DNA of 64,000 nt, from NCBI GenBank assembly GCA_002438405.1, contig DJOE01000002.1:62001-126000 (forward strand), in the 5' to 3' direction. How positions within the stretch are numbered: position 1 is the first letter of the stretch; each line of letters opens with the position of its first letter. This stretch comes from Cyanobacteria bacterium UBA6446. Its GTDB lineage: Bacteria; Cyanobacteriota; Vampirovibrionia; Gastranaerophilales; Gastranaerophilaceae. Below the pieces are notes generated by a model, which saw only the letters and a list, made by a program, of their open reading frames with translations, did no database searches and was not told the origin of the DNA. The position numbers and the translations under genes are program-made. Below, piece after piece: positions 40,650 to 49,339 of the stretch.

Positions 40650-41402
40650 ATGGCAATAGCACCTATTAACAGTGTTAGTTTTAAAAGTAACTACAACAAG
40701 ATTCACTTTACCGCAAATAACAAAGATGAGGAAAATGATAATACTTCACCAGAGGGTTATCCATTCCCAAGACGTGCAGCTCGTAAATTAGCAACAGTAC
40801 CGGTAGTTGTTATGATGACAATGTCACCATCATTATTAAACGCAGCTACAGCACCTGAAAAATCTGCACCGTTGAACACACAAGCTTTGACCGAATTAGT
40901 TGAGACTCAAGAATCTCCAAAAACAGAAGCTCCAACATATATTATGGCTCCTCAACAATCGGAGGCAATGTCACAAGGACAAAGAAATTACTTTCAATTA
41001 AATAAAAATATGATTCCATTTAAAGCTCCGGCAGGTTCAGGAGCATATATTTCATTCGTGGCACCAGTAGATAGAAATAATGTCACAATGATTGAATATG
41101 TTCCTCGAGATTTAGAATATACTAGCGTTTGCGATGATGTTCCTCGAGTTATGGAAATGGTTTACCACAAGACAGGTGATAACAGAGAATATTGTGGACT
41201 TATTACAAGAAAAGAGGTTGATATCTTAGGTGATACTTACTTTGAAGACAAAGAACAACGTATTACAGATGATGCTGCGAATGCAATTATTGATTTACTC
41301 AACGGGGATTCTAAATTCAAAGATAGGACAGGATTGATGGTAAGAGTTGTAAATACTTTAAATCCGACTCCAACCAAAATAGTTGAGCCTAAAAATAGAT
41401 GA
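40650..41402 (+). CDS. Orphan protein with central hydrophobic segment (250 aa)
   Basis: Not recognised. N-terminal VSFKSNYNKIHFTANN is similar in style to the short FKG/FQG motifs in other orphan proteins of this window (54098, 54719). A hydrophobic segment at about 50-70 (RKLATVPVVVMMTMSPSLL followed by NAA) might be an internal signal or anchor. The C-terminal domain (residues 125-240) is mixed alpha/beta: AYISFVAPVDRNNVTMIEYV, VCDDVPRVMEMVYHKTGDNR, DDAANAIIDLLNG. Strong promoter and AAAGGAG 9 nt before ATG. Confidence 0.7.
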   Translation: MAIAPINSVSFKSNYNKIHFTANNKDEENDNTSPEGYPFPRRAARKLATVPVVVMMTMSPSLLNAATAPEKSAPLNTQALTELVETQESPKTEAPTYIMAPQQSEAMSQGQRNYFQLNKNMIPFKAPAGSGAYISFVAPVDRNNVTMIEYVPRDLEYTSVCDDVPRVMEMVYHKTGDNREYCGLITRKEVDILGDTYFEDKEQRITDDAANAIIDLLNGDSKFKDRTGLMVRVVNTLNPTPTKIVEPKNR

Positions 41403-41498
41403 TATTAATTTTTGTAAACATTTTAAGTAATCTTGAAATAGGGCTACTTTATAATTTTTCATGTATTTAGAAGTGCAGAATAGAGAAATTGTAAGAAA

Positions 41499-44400
41499 AT
41501 GGCAATAAAAAAATTAGAAGACAACAAAAGTATTCAAACAACCCCGACACCCCAACAAATGGCTGTCGGGAATGTTGCTTCTAAATCTACGGTTAAAGCA
41601 CCTTTAAATTTTCCTAAAGCTGATAAACAAACTCAAACCTCAGACCTTGGTGCTTTAAATAGTGAAAAATTACAAAAGAAAAGCATAGAGACTCCTCAAA
41701 CCGAGTCTAAACCTTTAACAGGTACAAAGCATTCATCAGTTAAAGAATCTGCAATTGAAAAAGAAATTAATACATATCTTGAGGAAAATAATTTATCATC
41801 AATGAATATTGATGATTTGCGTGCTTTTTTATTGAATAAGAAAAATAAATCACCGAAAGAGCTTGAATTATTAGCTAAAATTCAAGCTCAATTTGAAGCA
41901 CCTAAAGAGCATTCAGTTCATCAAAAAAATGAACCACTTGTTTCTATAGAAGAAATGCTTGATAGCAATTGGATAAAAAAAGACGGCAAAGAAAAAATGA
42001 GTATAATTGCAGACAAGTATTTTGAAAAAACCGATGCAAATTACAAAAACTTATCTGCAGAAGAAAAAACTGCATTAAAGCAAAAACAAATGGAAACTTT
42101 TGCTAATGATTTGGCAAATAAAAATGATACTAAAATTACTAAAGCTGCAAAAGCTTCTGGCATGTTTGAGGTGCTAAATGATAACAACATGACAATTGAA
42201 GATTATAATAAATTGTCAAAAGAAGAAAAGATTCAATTATATCGTGACCATCAAGCAAATGTTATGAAAACATTAGATACGGTTATTTCTAATGAAGTTT
42301 CATCTACAAAATTACTTGAGATGGAGCCTGAAGAGAGATTACAAAAGTATGCTGAAATTGCATTAGAAAAAAATGATCCTAATTTCAAACAAATAAAAGA
42401 CCCTGAAAAGCGTAAAGAATATATTTCAGCAAAGATGAATGAAATTGTCCCTAGTTTTAAAGATGCAAAACCGGAAGAGAAAAAAGCTGTTGCTGAAACT
42501 ATAGATGTGCTAAGTCAAGCTCTAAAAACTGCAAAAAATGGCGATGTTATGAGTTTTGATGAATATCTATCTTTGGACTTTAACCAACAACTCAAAATTT
42601 TAAAAGAAGCTCACCCAGATATGAAACAAGAAGAGCTTATTACTAAAAATGCTTCTCTTCGTTATGTTGTAGAAAATGGAAAAATTCCGTCTTCTAAGGA
42701 GCTTCGAGAGTATATTGAAAATACAAAAGAAATTTCAACAAATTCTAAAAATAGAATTTGTAAAGCATTAAAAGGCAGAGAAAAAAACTTGGGCGAAGCT
42801 CCAATAAAAATTACTACTATTGATGATTTCGCAAAAAGACAAAAAGAAGCTCCTAGTAAATTTATTTCTGATGTATTAACAGATATTGATAATGCATCTA
42901 CAGAAGAAGCAAAATATAAAATTGCAGGAAAGTTACTTGAAATATCTAGTGCAGATGGTAAATATACTTCAAATATTATTCAAGAATTAAAAGCAAGAGG
43001 TATCAGTGAAGAATTTATCAAAAAGCAATTAAAAAATAATGATATACTTGATGAAAAATCTTTTCACGATAGATTGAATGATGATGGTGTTGCTACTGCA
43101 GCAACAATTGATTTAGCGGATTATATCGGAGATAAAAAAGCGACTAAAGCAATAGCTCAAGATGCTACAGAGTATTTATCAATAAAATCCAGTCAAGATA
43201 CTGGGGTTGCCCTATTGAATAGTAACTCTGAATATTCAAAAGATTTTTCTATCGGTGTAAATAATAATATTAAAAATCCTGTTACATATTCTTCTCAAAT
43301 ATTACAAAGAGAAGATTTGTCAGAGTCTGGAAGAGCAAGATTTACAAAATCTGTTGTTGAAACTGCTCCAACTCCAGAGCGTCAAAAGGCTTACGCAAAA
43401 GAACTTTCAAATTTAGGCTATGAATCTGTTAATGAGGGTTTGGCGGCTGCATCAAAATCTGTTGATAAGAGTGTAAGAAGAGAATACAATTCTTATGTTC
43501 AAGATGCTATCAAAAATTATCCACCTAAAAAACAAGCTACAATTCAAAATGCAATGAAAACAGGTGAGATATCTCAAGATACACTTGCAAAAACAACCGT
43601 TAGTGCTTCTGAAACTTCTAACCCTAAATCTCAAGTTTCTCAACAATCTTCTTCAACAAGTCAATCTGTTGCAACAAATAGCAAACCAGTTTCACAAAGT
43701 GGGAGCAAATCACAAACGGTATCTGGACAAACTACAGTTTCAAATACTTCATCTAAATCAGCAACAAGAACATCTGCAAATCAAAGTTCTGTTACTCAAG
43801 ACTCAAAAGCTTTACAAGAAAAGAAAAATGCTTTAATTGACAAAATTATTTCTTATGAAACAACAAAAGTAGAAAAAACAATTGAACGAGAAAAAACAAA
43901 AGCGGAAAAAGTTCAATCTTCAACGACTTCAAAAAATAGTGAAACAACTACTGTCTCTGAAAAACAATCTGCGAAATCAACTGAAGGTGCAAAAACAGCA
44001 GATAAAATTGAACAGCTTGAATTGGCAGAAGATGAACAAAGTACCTTAAAAGCAATTATTACGGATTTGTTCCAACAAAACAGCGTAAGTGCTGCGTATT
44101 CTCAAATTAATGATGAAATCAAAGACAAATTTATGCAAGCATTTGCAACGCAAGGTAAAGAATCTGATGTTATTTCTTTTGCAAATGATTACAAAGGAAA
44201 TCCGGATACAATTGTTAAATTGATTGATTATTGCAACAATGACGGTTTGAAACTCGATTTAACAAGATTACTTCCATCTAGCAGAATCAATGAAATAATT
44301 TCATATGGAAAACTTTCATCAAATAATATTTCAAAACTTGCTAAAGAAGGTAAGGTTGATAATAAAATCCTTATGGACTATTTGAAAAATAATAAAGATT

Positions 44401-44669
44401 CAATGACTTACGATCAAATCAAAGAGTATATGAAATATATGCCACTTGATTATAGTAGTGAAATCTTTGATTTATTAAAAGCTATCCCAGGGTCTCCAGA
44501 GTGGGAAGAAGCAAATAATAACAATATGAAAACTGCTATTACTTCAAATTCTGAATTAAATAATGCTCCAAGTCTTGATGATGGAATTGCGATAGGTTCA
44601 AACAAAATGGCTATGAGAGGTCAATATGACAAAATGAAAAGAAAAGGCCCATTCTATTTGAATGCGTAA
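41499..44669 (+). CDS. Large orphan helical protein (1056 aa)
   Basis: Not recognised. No signal peptide or TM helix. Residues 1-85 are polar and disordered; 85-690 are long stretches of charged helix (EEKTALKQKQMETFANDLAN, KEEKIQLYRDHQANVMKTLD) without clear heptads; 690-800 are a Ser/Thr/Gln-rich linker (SQQSSSTSQSVATNSKPVSQ); 840-1020 is a second helical domain (SRINEIISYGKLSSNNISKL). It could be a scaffold, an effector or a cytosolic filament protein. Weak ribosome binding site. It is by far the largest gene in the window, and the linker is the only low-complexity part. Confidence 0.75.
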   Translation: MAIKKLEDNKSIQTTPTPQQMAVGNVASKSTVKAPLNFPKADKQTQTSDLGALNSEKLQKKSIETPQTESKPLTGTKHSSVKESAIEKEINTYLEENNLSSMNIDDLRAFLLNKKNKSPKELELLAKIQAQFEAPKEHSVHQKNEPLVSIEEMLDSNWIKKDGKEKMSIIADKYFEKTDANYKNLSAEEKTALKQKQMETFANDLANKNDTKITKAAKASGMFEVLNDNNMTIEDYNKLSKEEKIQLYRDHQANVMKTLDTVISNEVSSTKLLEMEPEERLQKYAEIALEKNDPNFKQIKDPEKRKEYISAKMNEIVPSFKDAKPEEKKAVAETIDVLSQALKTAKNGDVMSFDEYLSLDFNQQLKILKEAHPDMKQEELITKNASLRYVVENGKIPSSKELREYIENTKEISTNSKNRICKALKGREKNLGEAPIKITTIDDFAKRQKEAPSKFISDVLTDIDNASTEEAKYKIAGKLLEISSADGKYTSNIIQELKARGISEEFIKKQLKNNDILDEKSFHDRLNDDGVATAATIDLADYIGDKKATKAIAQDATEYLSIKSSQDTGVALLNSNSEYSKDFSIGVNNNIKNPVTYSSQILQREDLSESGRARFTKSVVETAPTPERQKAYAKELSNLGYESVNEGLAAASKSVDKSVRREYNSYVQDAIKNYPPKKQATIQNAMKTGEISQDTLAKTTVSASETSNPKSQVSQQSSSTSQSVATNSKPVSQSGSKSQTVSGQTTVSNTSSKSATRTSANQSSVTQDSKALQEKKNALIDKIISYETTKVEKTIEREKTKAEKVQSSTTSKNSETTTVSEKQSAKSTEGAKTADKIEQLELAEDEQSTLKAIITDLFQQNSVSAAYSQINDEIKDKFMQAFATQGKESDVISFANDYKGNPDTIVKLIDYCNNDGLKLDLTRLLPSSRINEIISYGKLSSNNISKLAKEGKVDNKILMDYLKNNKDSMTYDQIKEYMKYMPLDYSSEIFDLLKAIPGSPEWEEANNNNMKTAITSNSELNNAPSLDDGIAIGSNKMAMRGQYDKMKRKGPFYLNA

Positions 44670-44712
44670 TTTCTTTACAATCTCTTGCGTTATATTTTTT
44701 TTCGTGTTGTAA

Positions 44713-45627
44713 TTGTGTTACAGCGGAATTTTTCTGCGAGTTCATTTGAAAGAAGACAATTTAACATTGCCGAAAGAAATTACATTAGCAAAATTTGCAG
44801 GTTTCTGTTACGGAGTAAAAAGAGCCGTTGAAACTGTAAAAAAATTAAAAGAAGATTACCCAAATCGTAATATTTGTGTGCTTGGAGAACTTATCCATAA
44901 TACACAAGTTATTGAGGAATTGAATGCAATGGGTATTAAATCTCTGAAAGAATTACCAGAAAAAGGTGATGGTATTTGCGTTGTTAGAAGCCATGGTGAA
45001 AGTCCAGAGGTTTTTGAACAAATTAAAAATGCCGGATTTGAGGTTTATGATTTAACTTGCCCTGATGTAAAGAAAGTTCAACAAAAAGCAATTGAACTTG
45101 CAAAAGAGGGTTATTACCTTGTAATTGTAGGTAAAGCGACTCACCCAGAAGTTATTGCTATTGAAGCTAATGCAAAACAATTTGGGAAAAATGTTCTTGT
45201 TGCAACCAATGTTGAAGAACTTAAACCCTATGAGCAAGAATTGAAATCTGCAAAAAAAATTGGTGTAGTAGTTCAAACAACTCAAATGCTTTCAACACTG
45301 AATAGAATTGTTGAATATTTAACGCCTTTGACTAAAGAGCTATTAATTGCAAATACAATTTGCAAAAGTACTTCAATGCGTCAGTCAGAAGCAAAAGAAC
45401 TTGCCAAAAGCAGCGATTTGATGATTGTTGTTGGCTCTAAGAAAAGCGCAAATACAACACATTTAGCTGAAATTCTGAAAAATATCACACCAACAATTCA
45501 TATTGAAACAGAAAAAGAATTAGAGCACCACAAAGATTTGATTGAAAAATCTCAAAAAATTTCAATAACTGCCGGAGCTTCAACTCCAGATAGTGTAATT
45601 GAAAAGGTTATTGAAAAACTTAAATAA
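44713..45627 (+). CDS. ispH: 4-hydroxy-3-methylbut-2-enyl diphosphate reductase
   Basis: 304 residues as opened; the true start is uncertain (TTG 44713 or TTG 44746, no ATG near, and no clear RBS). Last step of the MEP pathway: reduces HMBPP to IPP and DMAPP with a 4Fe-4S cluster. Cluster ligands: Cys in AKFAGFCYGVKRAVETVKKL, VYDLTCPDVKKVQQ and IANTICKSTSMRQSEA. Substrate His in LGELIHNTQV, VVRSHGESPEV and KATHPEVIAIEA; glutamate-containing TTQMLSTLNRI; VGSKKSANTTHLAEIL. Upstream of rpsA, 55 bases apart, as is common in several phyla. Confidence 0.92.
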   Translation: MCYSGIFLRVHLKEDNLTLPKEITLAKFAGFCYGVKRAVETVKKLKEDYPNRNICVLGELIHNTQVIEELNAMGIKSLKELPEKGDGICVVRSHGESPEVFEQIKNAGFEVYDLTCPDVKKVQQKAIELAKEGYYLVIVGKATHPEVIAIEANAKQFGKNVLVATNVEELKPYEQELKSAKKIGVVVQTTQMLSTLNRIVEYLTPLTKELLIANTICKSTSMRQSEAKELAKSSDLMIVVGSKKSANTTHLAEILKNITPTIHIETEKELEHHKDLIEKSQKISITAGASTPDSVIEKVIEKLK

Positions 45628-45682
45628 CTAACAAAAAAGTTACTAAAATGACAAATAGAAAAGAAAAGGAGAATAAAAACAA

Positions 45683-46747
45683 ATGACACAAGCAACATTA
45701 GATGAATTCGAAAAACTATTAGATGAAAGTTTTTCAAATAGCCATTCAGTGGCTGACATCGTAGAAGGTACTGTTATCAAAAAAGAACAAGACGGTTACC
45801 TAGTAAGTGTAAGAGGCGCTAAAACGGAAGCTTTCTTACCTAACAGAGAAATCTCAACTGCAGAAGATGCAGCTCCAATTGAAATTGGTGACGTTAAAGA
45901 ATTTTACGTATTAAAAGAAGAAAATGATGAAGATAGTATGGTTCTTTCTTTGAAAAGACTTGCTTTCGCTCAAGCTTGGGCTCAACTTAATGATGCAAAA
46001 GTTCAAGGCGATACAATCCTTGCAAAAGTTGTTTCAGTTGTTAAGGGTGGTGTATTAGTTGACGTCGCTGATTTGAAAGGTTTCATTCCTTCATCTCAAC
46101 TTAGAACAGGTACTCCATTTGATGGTTTATTAGACCAAAAAATCGAAGTTAAAGTTCTTGAAGCTGACCCTAAGAAAAACAAACTTATCTTATCTCAAAG
46201 ACAAGCTGTTGCTGAACAAAGAGATCAAGTTGTTGATAACATTTTATCAGAACTTCACGAAGACCAAGTTGTTAAAGGTGAAGTTGTAAGAATTGCTGAT
46301 TTCGGTGCTTTCGTTGACATCAACGGTATTGATGGTTTACTTCCAATTTCTGAAATTTCATGGCAAAGAATTAAACACCCATCAGATGTTATTTCTTTAG
46401 GTGAAACTTTAGAAGTTAAAATCATCAAAATTGATACAGAATTAAAGAGAATTTCATTATCTTTAAAAAGAATGGGCGAAGATCCATGGCAACAAATCGA
46501 AGGTCAATTTTCTGAAGGTCAAATCATTACAGGTACAGTAAACAAAGTTACTGGTTTTGGTGCATTCATTAACATCTTCCCAGGAGTTGAAGCATTATTA
46601 CCTGTTTCTGAAATGGCAGAAGAAAACGTTAACCCATTCAACAAATACAAAGTTGGTGATAGCGTAGAAGTTCTTATCAAAAAATTCACTCCACAAGAAC
46701 ACAGAATCGCTTTGAGTGTTAAAGATATGAACAAAGATGCAGAATAA
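45683..46747 (+). CDS. rpsA: Ribosomal protein S1 (four S1 domains)
   Basis: 354 residues with four S1/OB repeats: VEGTVIKKEQDGYLVSVRGA, AKVVSVVKGGVLVDVADLKG, VKGEVVRIADFGAFVDINGI, ITGTVNKVTGFGAFINIFPG. It binds mRNA on the 30S subunit and helps start translation of messages with weak Shine-Dalgarno sites; a four-domain form is typical outside Proteobacteria. RBS AAAGGAG 9 nt before ATG. Codon use looks more biased than in its neighbours, consistent with high expression. Followed by a strong terminator. Confidence 0.95.
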   Translation: MTQATLDEFEKLLDESFSNSHSVADIVEGTVIKKEQDGYLVSVRGAKTEAFLPNREISTAEDAAPIEIGDVKEFYVLKEENDEDSMVLSLKRLAFAQAWAQLNDAKVQGDTILAKVVSVVKGGVLVDVADLKGFIPSSQLRTGTPFDGLLDQKIEVKVLEADPKKNKLILSQRQAVAEQRDQVVDNILSELHEDQVVKGEVVRIADFGAFVDINGIDGLLPISEISWQRIKHPSDVISLGETLEVKIIKIDTELKRISLSLKRMGEDPWQQIEGQFSEGQIITGTVNKVTGFGAFINIFPGVEALLPVSEMAEENVNPFNKYKVGDSVEVLIKKFTPQEHRIALSVKDMNKDAE

Positions 46748-46771
46748 ATCAGAATTTTAAGATATAAACAA

Positions 46772-46806
46772 GCAAAAGACCGGAAGAAATTTCGGTCTTT
46801 TGTTTT
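46772..46806 (+). terminator. Terminator of rpsA
   Basis: AAAAGACCG/CGGTCTTTT stem followed by a T-rich run. Confidence 0.88.
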
Positions 46807-46886
46807 AGAAAACATTTGTAATCACAACACAACGTAGTAATCCCCTCTAACAATACAGTACACAGACTCCATCGAATATGCTCATT

Positions 46887-47711
46887 TTATTTCGAAGTTC
46901 TTAATACATATCTGGCAGCTGCTGTCGCAGGTTCAATTATCCCATCATGAAAACGTATCGGATAAACATCAGTTAAATGTTTAGCATCATTTTTCACAAC
47001 ACAAGTATTGGCTGTAACACTATTAGAGCCTGCTGAACAACTAACCTCTTTATTTGGAAGAGCTGTACCATTAACATCAATAAACCCTACACAATCTGAC
47101 ATATATGAAGCAACACCCGTTGTATATAAATCTTTAAAAGGTACTCCAACAGGCAATGTACAAGGTGAAGAACCTAAATCCTTATTAAAAGCAACAACAA
47201 CACCATTTGATAGAACATAACCATGCATACTACTTAAAAAACCTGCACCATATAAGGATTTCATATATGGAAATTCAACCAATGCATATGTTTTATTTTC
47301 ATTATTTTTAGTCATTGGTAATTTGAAAATATCATCATAGTATGTTGCCCCTGTCAAAGTTCCATTTAACAATGAGCACATTGTCATAACGGTTGCGGGG
47401 GTTTCTTCTCCACCATTTTTACCACACTTTGCATCAATACCCGCAAAATCAAAACCATACTGAGCTTGCGACATTCTTGCAGCTTGAGATAGGGTTGACA
47501 TTGTCTTTTTGAGAGTTGAACGGTATTGTGCCGAACGAGTATTCGCTATCAGTGTTGGAATTGTCATAGCTGCCACAACTCCGATTACACCAAGTGTGAT
47601 CAAAACTTCAGCCAAAGTAAAACCTAATTTAGCTTTAGTTGTTGGAAAATTTACGTTTGTAACAGCCATTGATAACGCAAATCGACCTCTTCTTTTTAAA
47701 AATTTGTACAT
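46887..47711 (-). CDS. Prepilin-like protein (pair 3)
   Basis: 274 residues. Leader of 30 residues with basic KRRGR, then GFTLAEVLITLGVIGVVAAM; here residue -1 is Gly as in canonical prepilins. The N-terminal helix is followed by RSAQYRSTLKKTMSTLSQAA and a Cys-rich globular domain (CGKNGGEETPATVMTMCSLL, SDCVGFIDVNGTALPNKEVSC) that is distinct from the other family members. ATG with AAGGAGAG upstream. Divergent from the XRE gene at 47835. A probable pseudopilin or surface filament subunit. Confidence 0.86.
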   Translation of the reverse strand: MYKFLKRRGRFALSMAVTNVNFPTTKAKLGFTLAEVLITLGVIGVVAAMTIPTLIANTRSAQYRSTLKKTMSTLSQAARMSQAQYGFDFAGIDAKCGKNGGEETPATVMTMCSLLNGTLTGATYYDDIFKLPMTKNNENKTYALVEFPYMKSLYGAGFLSSMHGYVLSNGVVVAFNKDLGSSPCTLPVGVPFKDLYTTGVASYMSDCVGFIDVNGTALPNKEVSCSAGSNSVTANTCVVKNDAKHLTDVYPIRFHDGIIEPATAAARYVLRTSK

Positions 47712-47718
47712 ATAATCT

Positions 47719-47790
47719 CTCCTTAATTTATGTAATTACATTTTCATTAATAAGGTATTTTATTTCTATTGTCAAGGTATTTTATGTAAT
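47719..47790. promoter_or_regulatory. Direct repeats between prepilin and XRE genes (pair 3)
   Basis: AAGGTATTTTAT at 47752-47763 and 47774-47785 (22 bases apart, two helical turns), plus TTATGTAATT twice (near 47718 and 47782). Candidate operator. Confidence 0.5.
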
Positions 47791-47834
47791 TTACTTATTT
47801 CCTCTTAAACATAGTATTAAAATATGGAGTTGAT

Positions 47835-48161
47835 ATGGAAGAAAACATTTGCAAAATTTTAGGTAACAACATCAAAAAAATAAGAAACACCAAAAATTTG
47901 ACTCAGAGCAAATTGGCTGAACTTCTTGGAATTGAAGTCAAATCACTAAGTCTTATTGAGACCGGAAAAGGTTTTGCAAGTGCTAAAACTCTTGAAAATT
48001 TGACCAAAGTTTTGGATATCACAGCGACTGACCTATTTGCAATTTCTGATAAAAAAAGCAATGACATTCTTTATAAAAAAATAATCAATCAAATAAAAGC
48101 AATAAAAAATGACACCTCTAAACTTGAAACTCTAGAAATCGTACTAAAAGGATTAATTTGA
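47835..48161 (+). CDS. XRE-family helix-turn-helix regulator, pair 3
   Basis: 108 residues. HTH: LGNNIKKIRNTKNLTQSKLA, then VKSLSLIETGKGFASAKTLE. The C-terminal tail (DILYKKIINQIKAIKNDTSK) is similar to that of the pair 1 regulator. ATG with GGAG 5 nt upstream. Head-to-head with the prepilin gene at 46887. No terminator seen before nusB. Confidence 0.88.
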   Translation: MEENICKILGNNIKKIRNTKNLTQSKLAELLGIEVKSLSLIETGKGFASAKTLENLTKVLDITATDLFAISDKKSNDILYKKIINQIKAIKNDTSKLETLEIVLKGLI

Positions 48162-48270
48162 AACCCGTAAAATTTCCAAATGTTTTATCTGTATTCTTTA
48201 CGCAAAAAATTTTTCATGGTAGCATAAGAATTGCAAAATAGTAAAATATGAAAAATTAAGAGGTAAAAAT

Positions 48271-48933
48271 ATGCAAGCCCGCAGAGCATCAAGAGAATTA
48301 GCATTCATATTGCTTTCTCAATTTGATAAAAAAATTATTAATTATTCAAAAGAAAGTTTAGATGATATTATTCTAAAATCAGTAAGAATTTTATCAGATA
48401 GTGCACGTAATGATTTGAAATTGTCACTTGGTTCATTGATTGATATGAAAAATAGAATTGATGATTATGAAGCTGAACACGAAATCAATTTGAACCGTCC
48501 AATAGAAGCAGCAAATATCCCAGTTCCATTGCCAATGACATCAGATTTGTCTGGTAGAATTGAAGAAATGATTGATATTGCAGATAAAGCTCTTTTAGCG
48601 TTAGAAATTGCAGAATTCACGACTTTGGAATCACAAAATGAAGTAAAAAATTATGCAATTAAAATTGCAGAAACATTCCAACAAAATCATGAAGAAATTG
48701 ATGAAATTATCAAAAATTGTTCATCAGGTTGGGATTTTGATAGATTGGTAAAAATGGATAAAGATATTTTGAGAATTGCTTTATCTGAATTATTATTTAT
48801 CAAGGAAACTCCATTGAAAGTTGTTGTAGATGAAGCAGTTGAACTTGCTAAAAAATATTCAACAGATGATAGCGCATCTTTTATCAATGGATTGTTAGCA
48901 AAAGTTATTGTTGACAAAGGATTAAAAGAATAA
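48271..48933 (+). CDS. nusB: Transcription antitermination factor NusB (extended)
   Basis: 220 residues, against about 140 for most NusB proteins. N-terminal RRASRELAFILLSQFDKKII is the family start and the C-terminal third is standard: VKMDKDILRIALSELLFIKE followed by TPLKVVVDEAVELAKKYSTD and SASFINGLLAKV. Between them is an extra acidic helical region (residues 40-125). NusB with S10 binds boxA RNA in rRNA operons. RBS GAGGT 6 nt before ATG. Single gene with terminator. Confidence 0.9.
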   Translation: MQARRASRELAFILLSQFDKKIINYSKESLDDIILKSVRILSDSARNDLKLSLGSLIDMKNRIDDYEAEHEINLNRPIEAANIPVPLPMTSDLSGRIEEMIDIADKALLALEIAEFTTLESQNEVKNYAIKIAETFQQNHEEIDEIIKNCSSGWDFDRLVKMDKDILRIALSELLFIKETPLKVVVDEAVELAKKYSTDDSASFINGLLAKVIVDKGLKE

Positions 48934-48954
48934 AATAGGGATAAATTATATAAA

Positions 48955-48988
48955 TAAAAAGGCAGATATTATTATCTGTCTTTTTTTG
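48955..48988 (+). terminator. Terminator of nusB
   Basis: AGGCAGATA/TATCTGTCT stem followed by seven T residues. Confidence 0.87.
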
Positions 48989-48997
48989 TTGCTAGAT

Positions 48998-49258
48998 TTA
49001 ATCATCACTTACCGAAAAATTTTCCGGAAGTTCTTTTTCTAATTCCTTTAAAAATTGAGAGATTGACAAACCAAAAGCATTAGCAAGTTTAAAAAGGGTT
49101 GTTAATTGAGGGTCTTTTACAGAACGTTCAATATCACTAATTACAGATGATGGAATGTCATATTCTGCACCTAAAATAAACTGACTTTTCTTTCCACGCA
49201 AACGTTTAACGGTTTTTGCTAATGCATTACAAATAAGTTTTTTCTTTCCCTCTTGCAT
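48998..49258 (-). CDS. XRE-family helix-turn-helix regulator, pair 4
   Basis: 86 residues, the shortest of the four. HTH: LAKTVKRLRGKKSQFILGAE then PSSVISDIERSVKDPQLTTL and FKLANAFGLSISQFLKELEK. It is head-to-head with the prepilin gene at 49340, and an 18-bp palindrome lies between them. Likely represses itself and that gene. Confidence 0.86.
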   Translation of the reverse strand: MQEGKKKLICNALAKTVKRLRGKKSQFILGAEYDIPSSVISDIERSVKDPQLTTLFKLANAFGLSISQFLKELEKELPENFSVSDD

Positions 49259-49291
49259 ATTTACAATTTTGAATGTAATATAAAAACTAAC

Positions 49292-49309
49292 CTATCGCGA
49301 ACGCGATAG
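49292..49309. promoter_or_regulatory. Operator-like palindrome (pair 4)
   Basis: CTATCGCG-AA-CGCGATAG, a perfect 8-2-8 inverted repeat of high GC content in an AT-rich region, 31-34 bases from both genes. Confidence 0.65.
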
Positions 49310-49339
49310 AAATTAAATATTAGATTTTAGGGGGAAATT

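Noticed and set aside
40382..40650. FMN riboswitch before the ribE-ribBA operon
   Set aside because: No RFN-type conserved segments, and the promoter lies immediately at the ribE start, leaving no leader.
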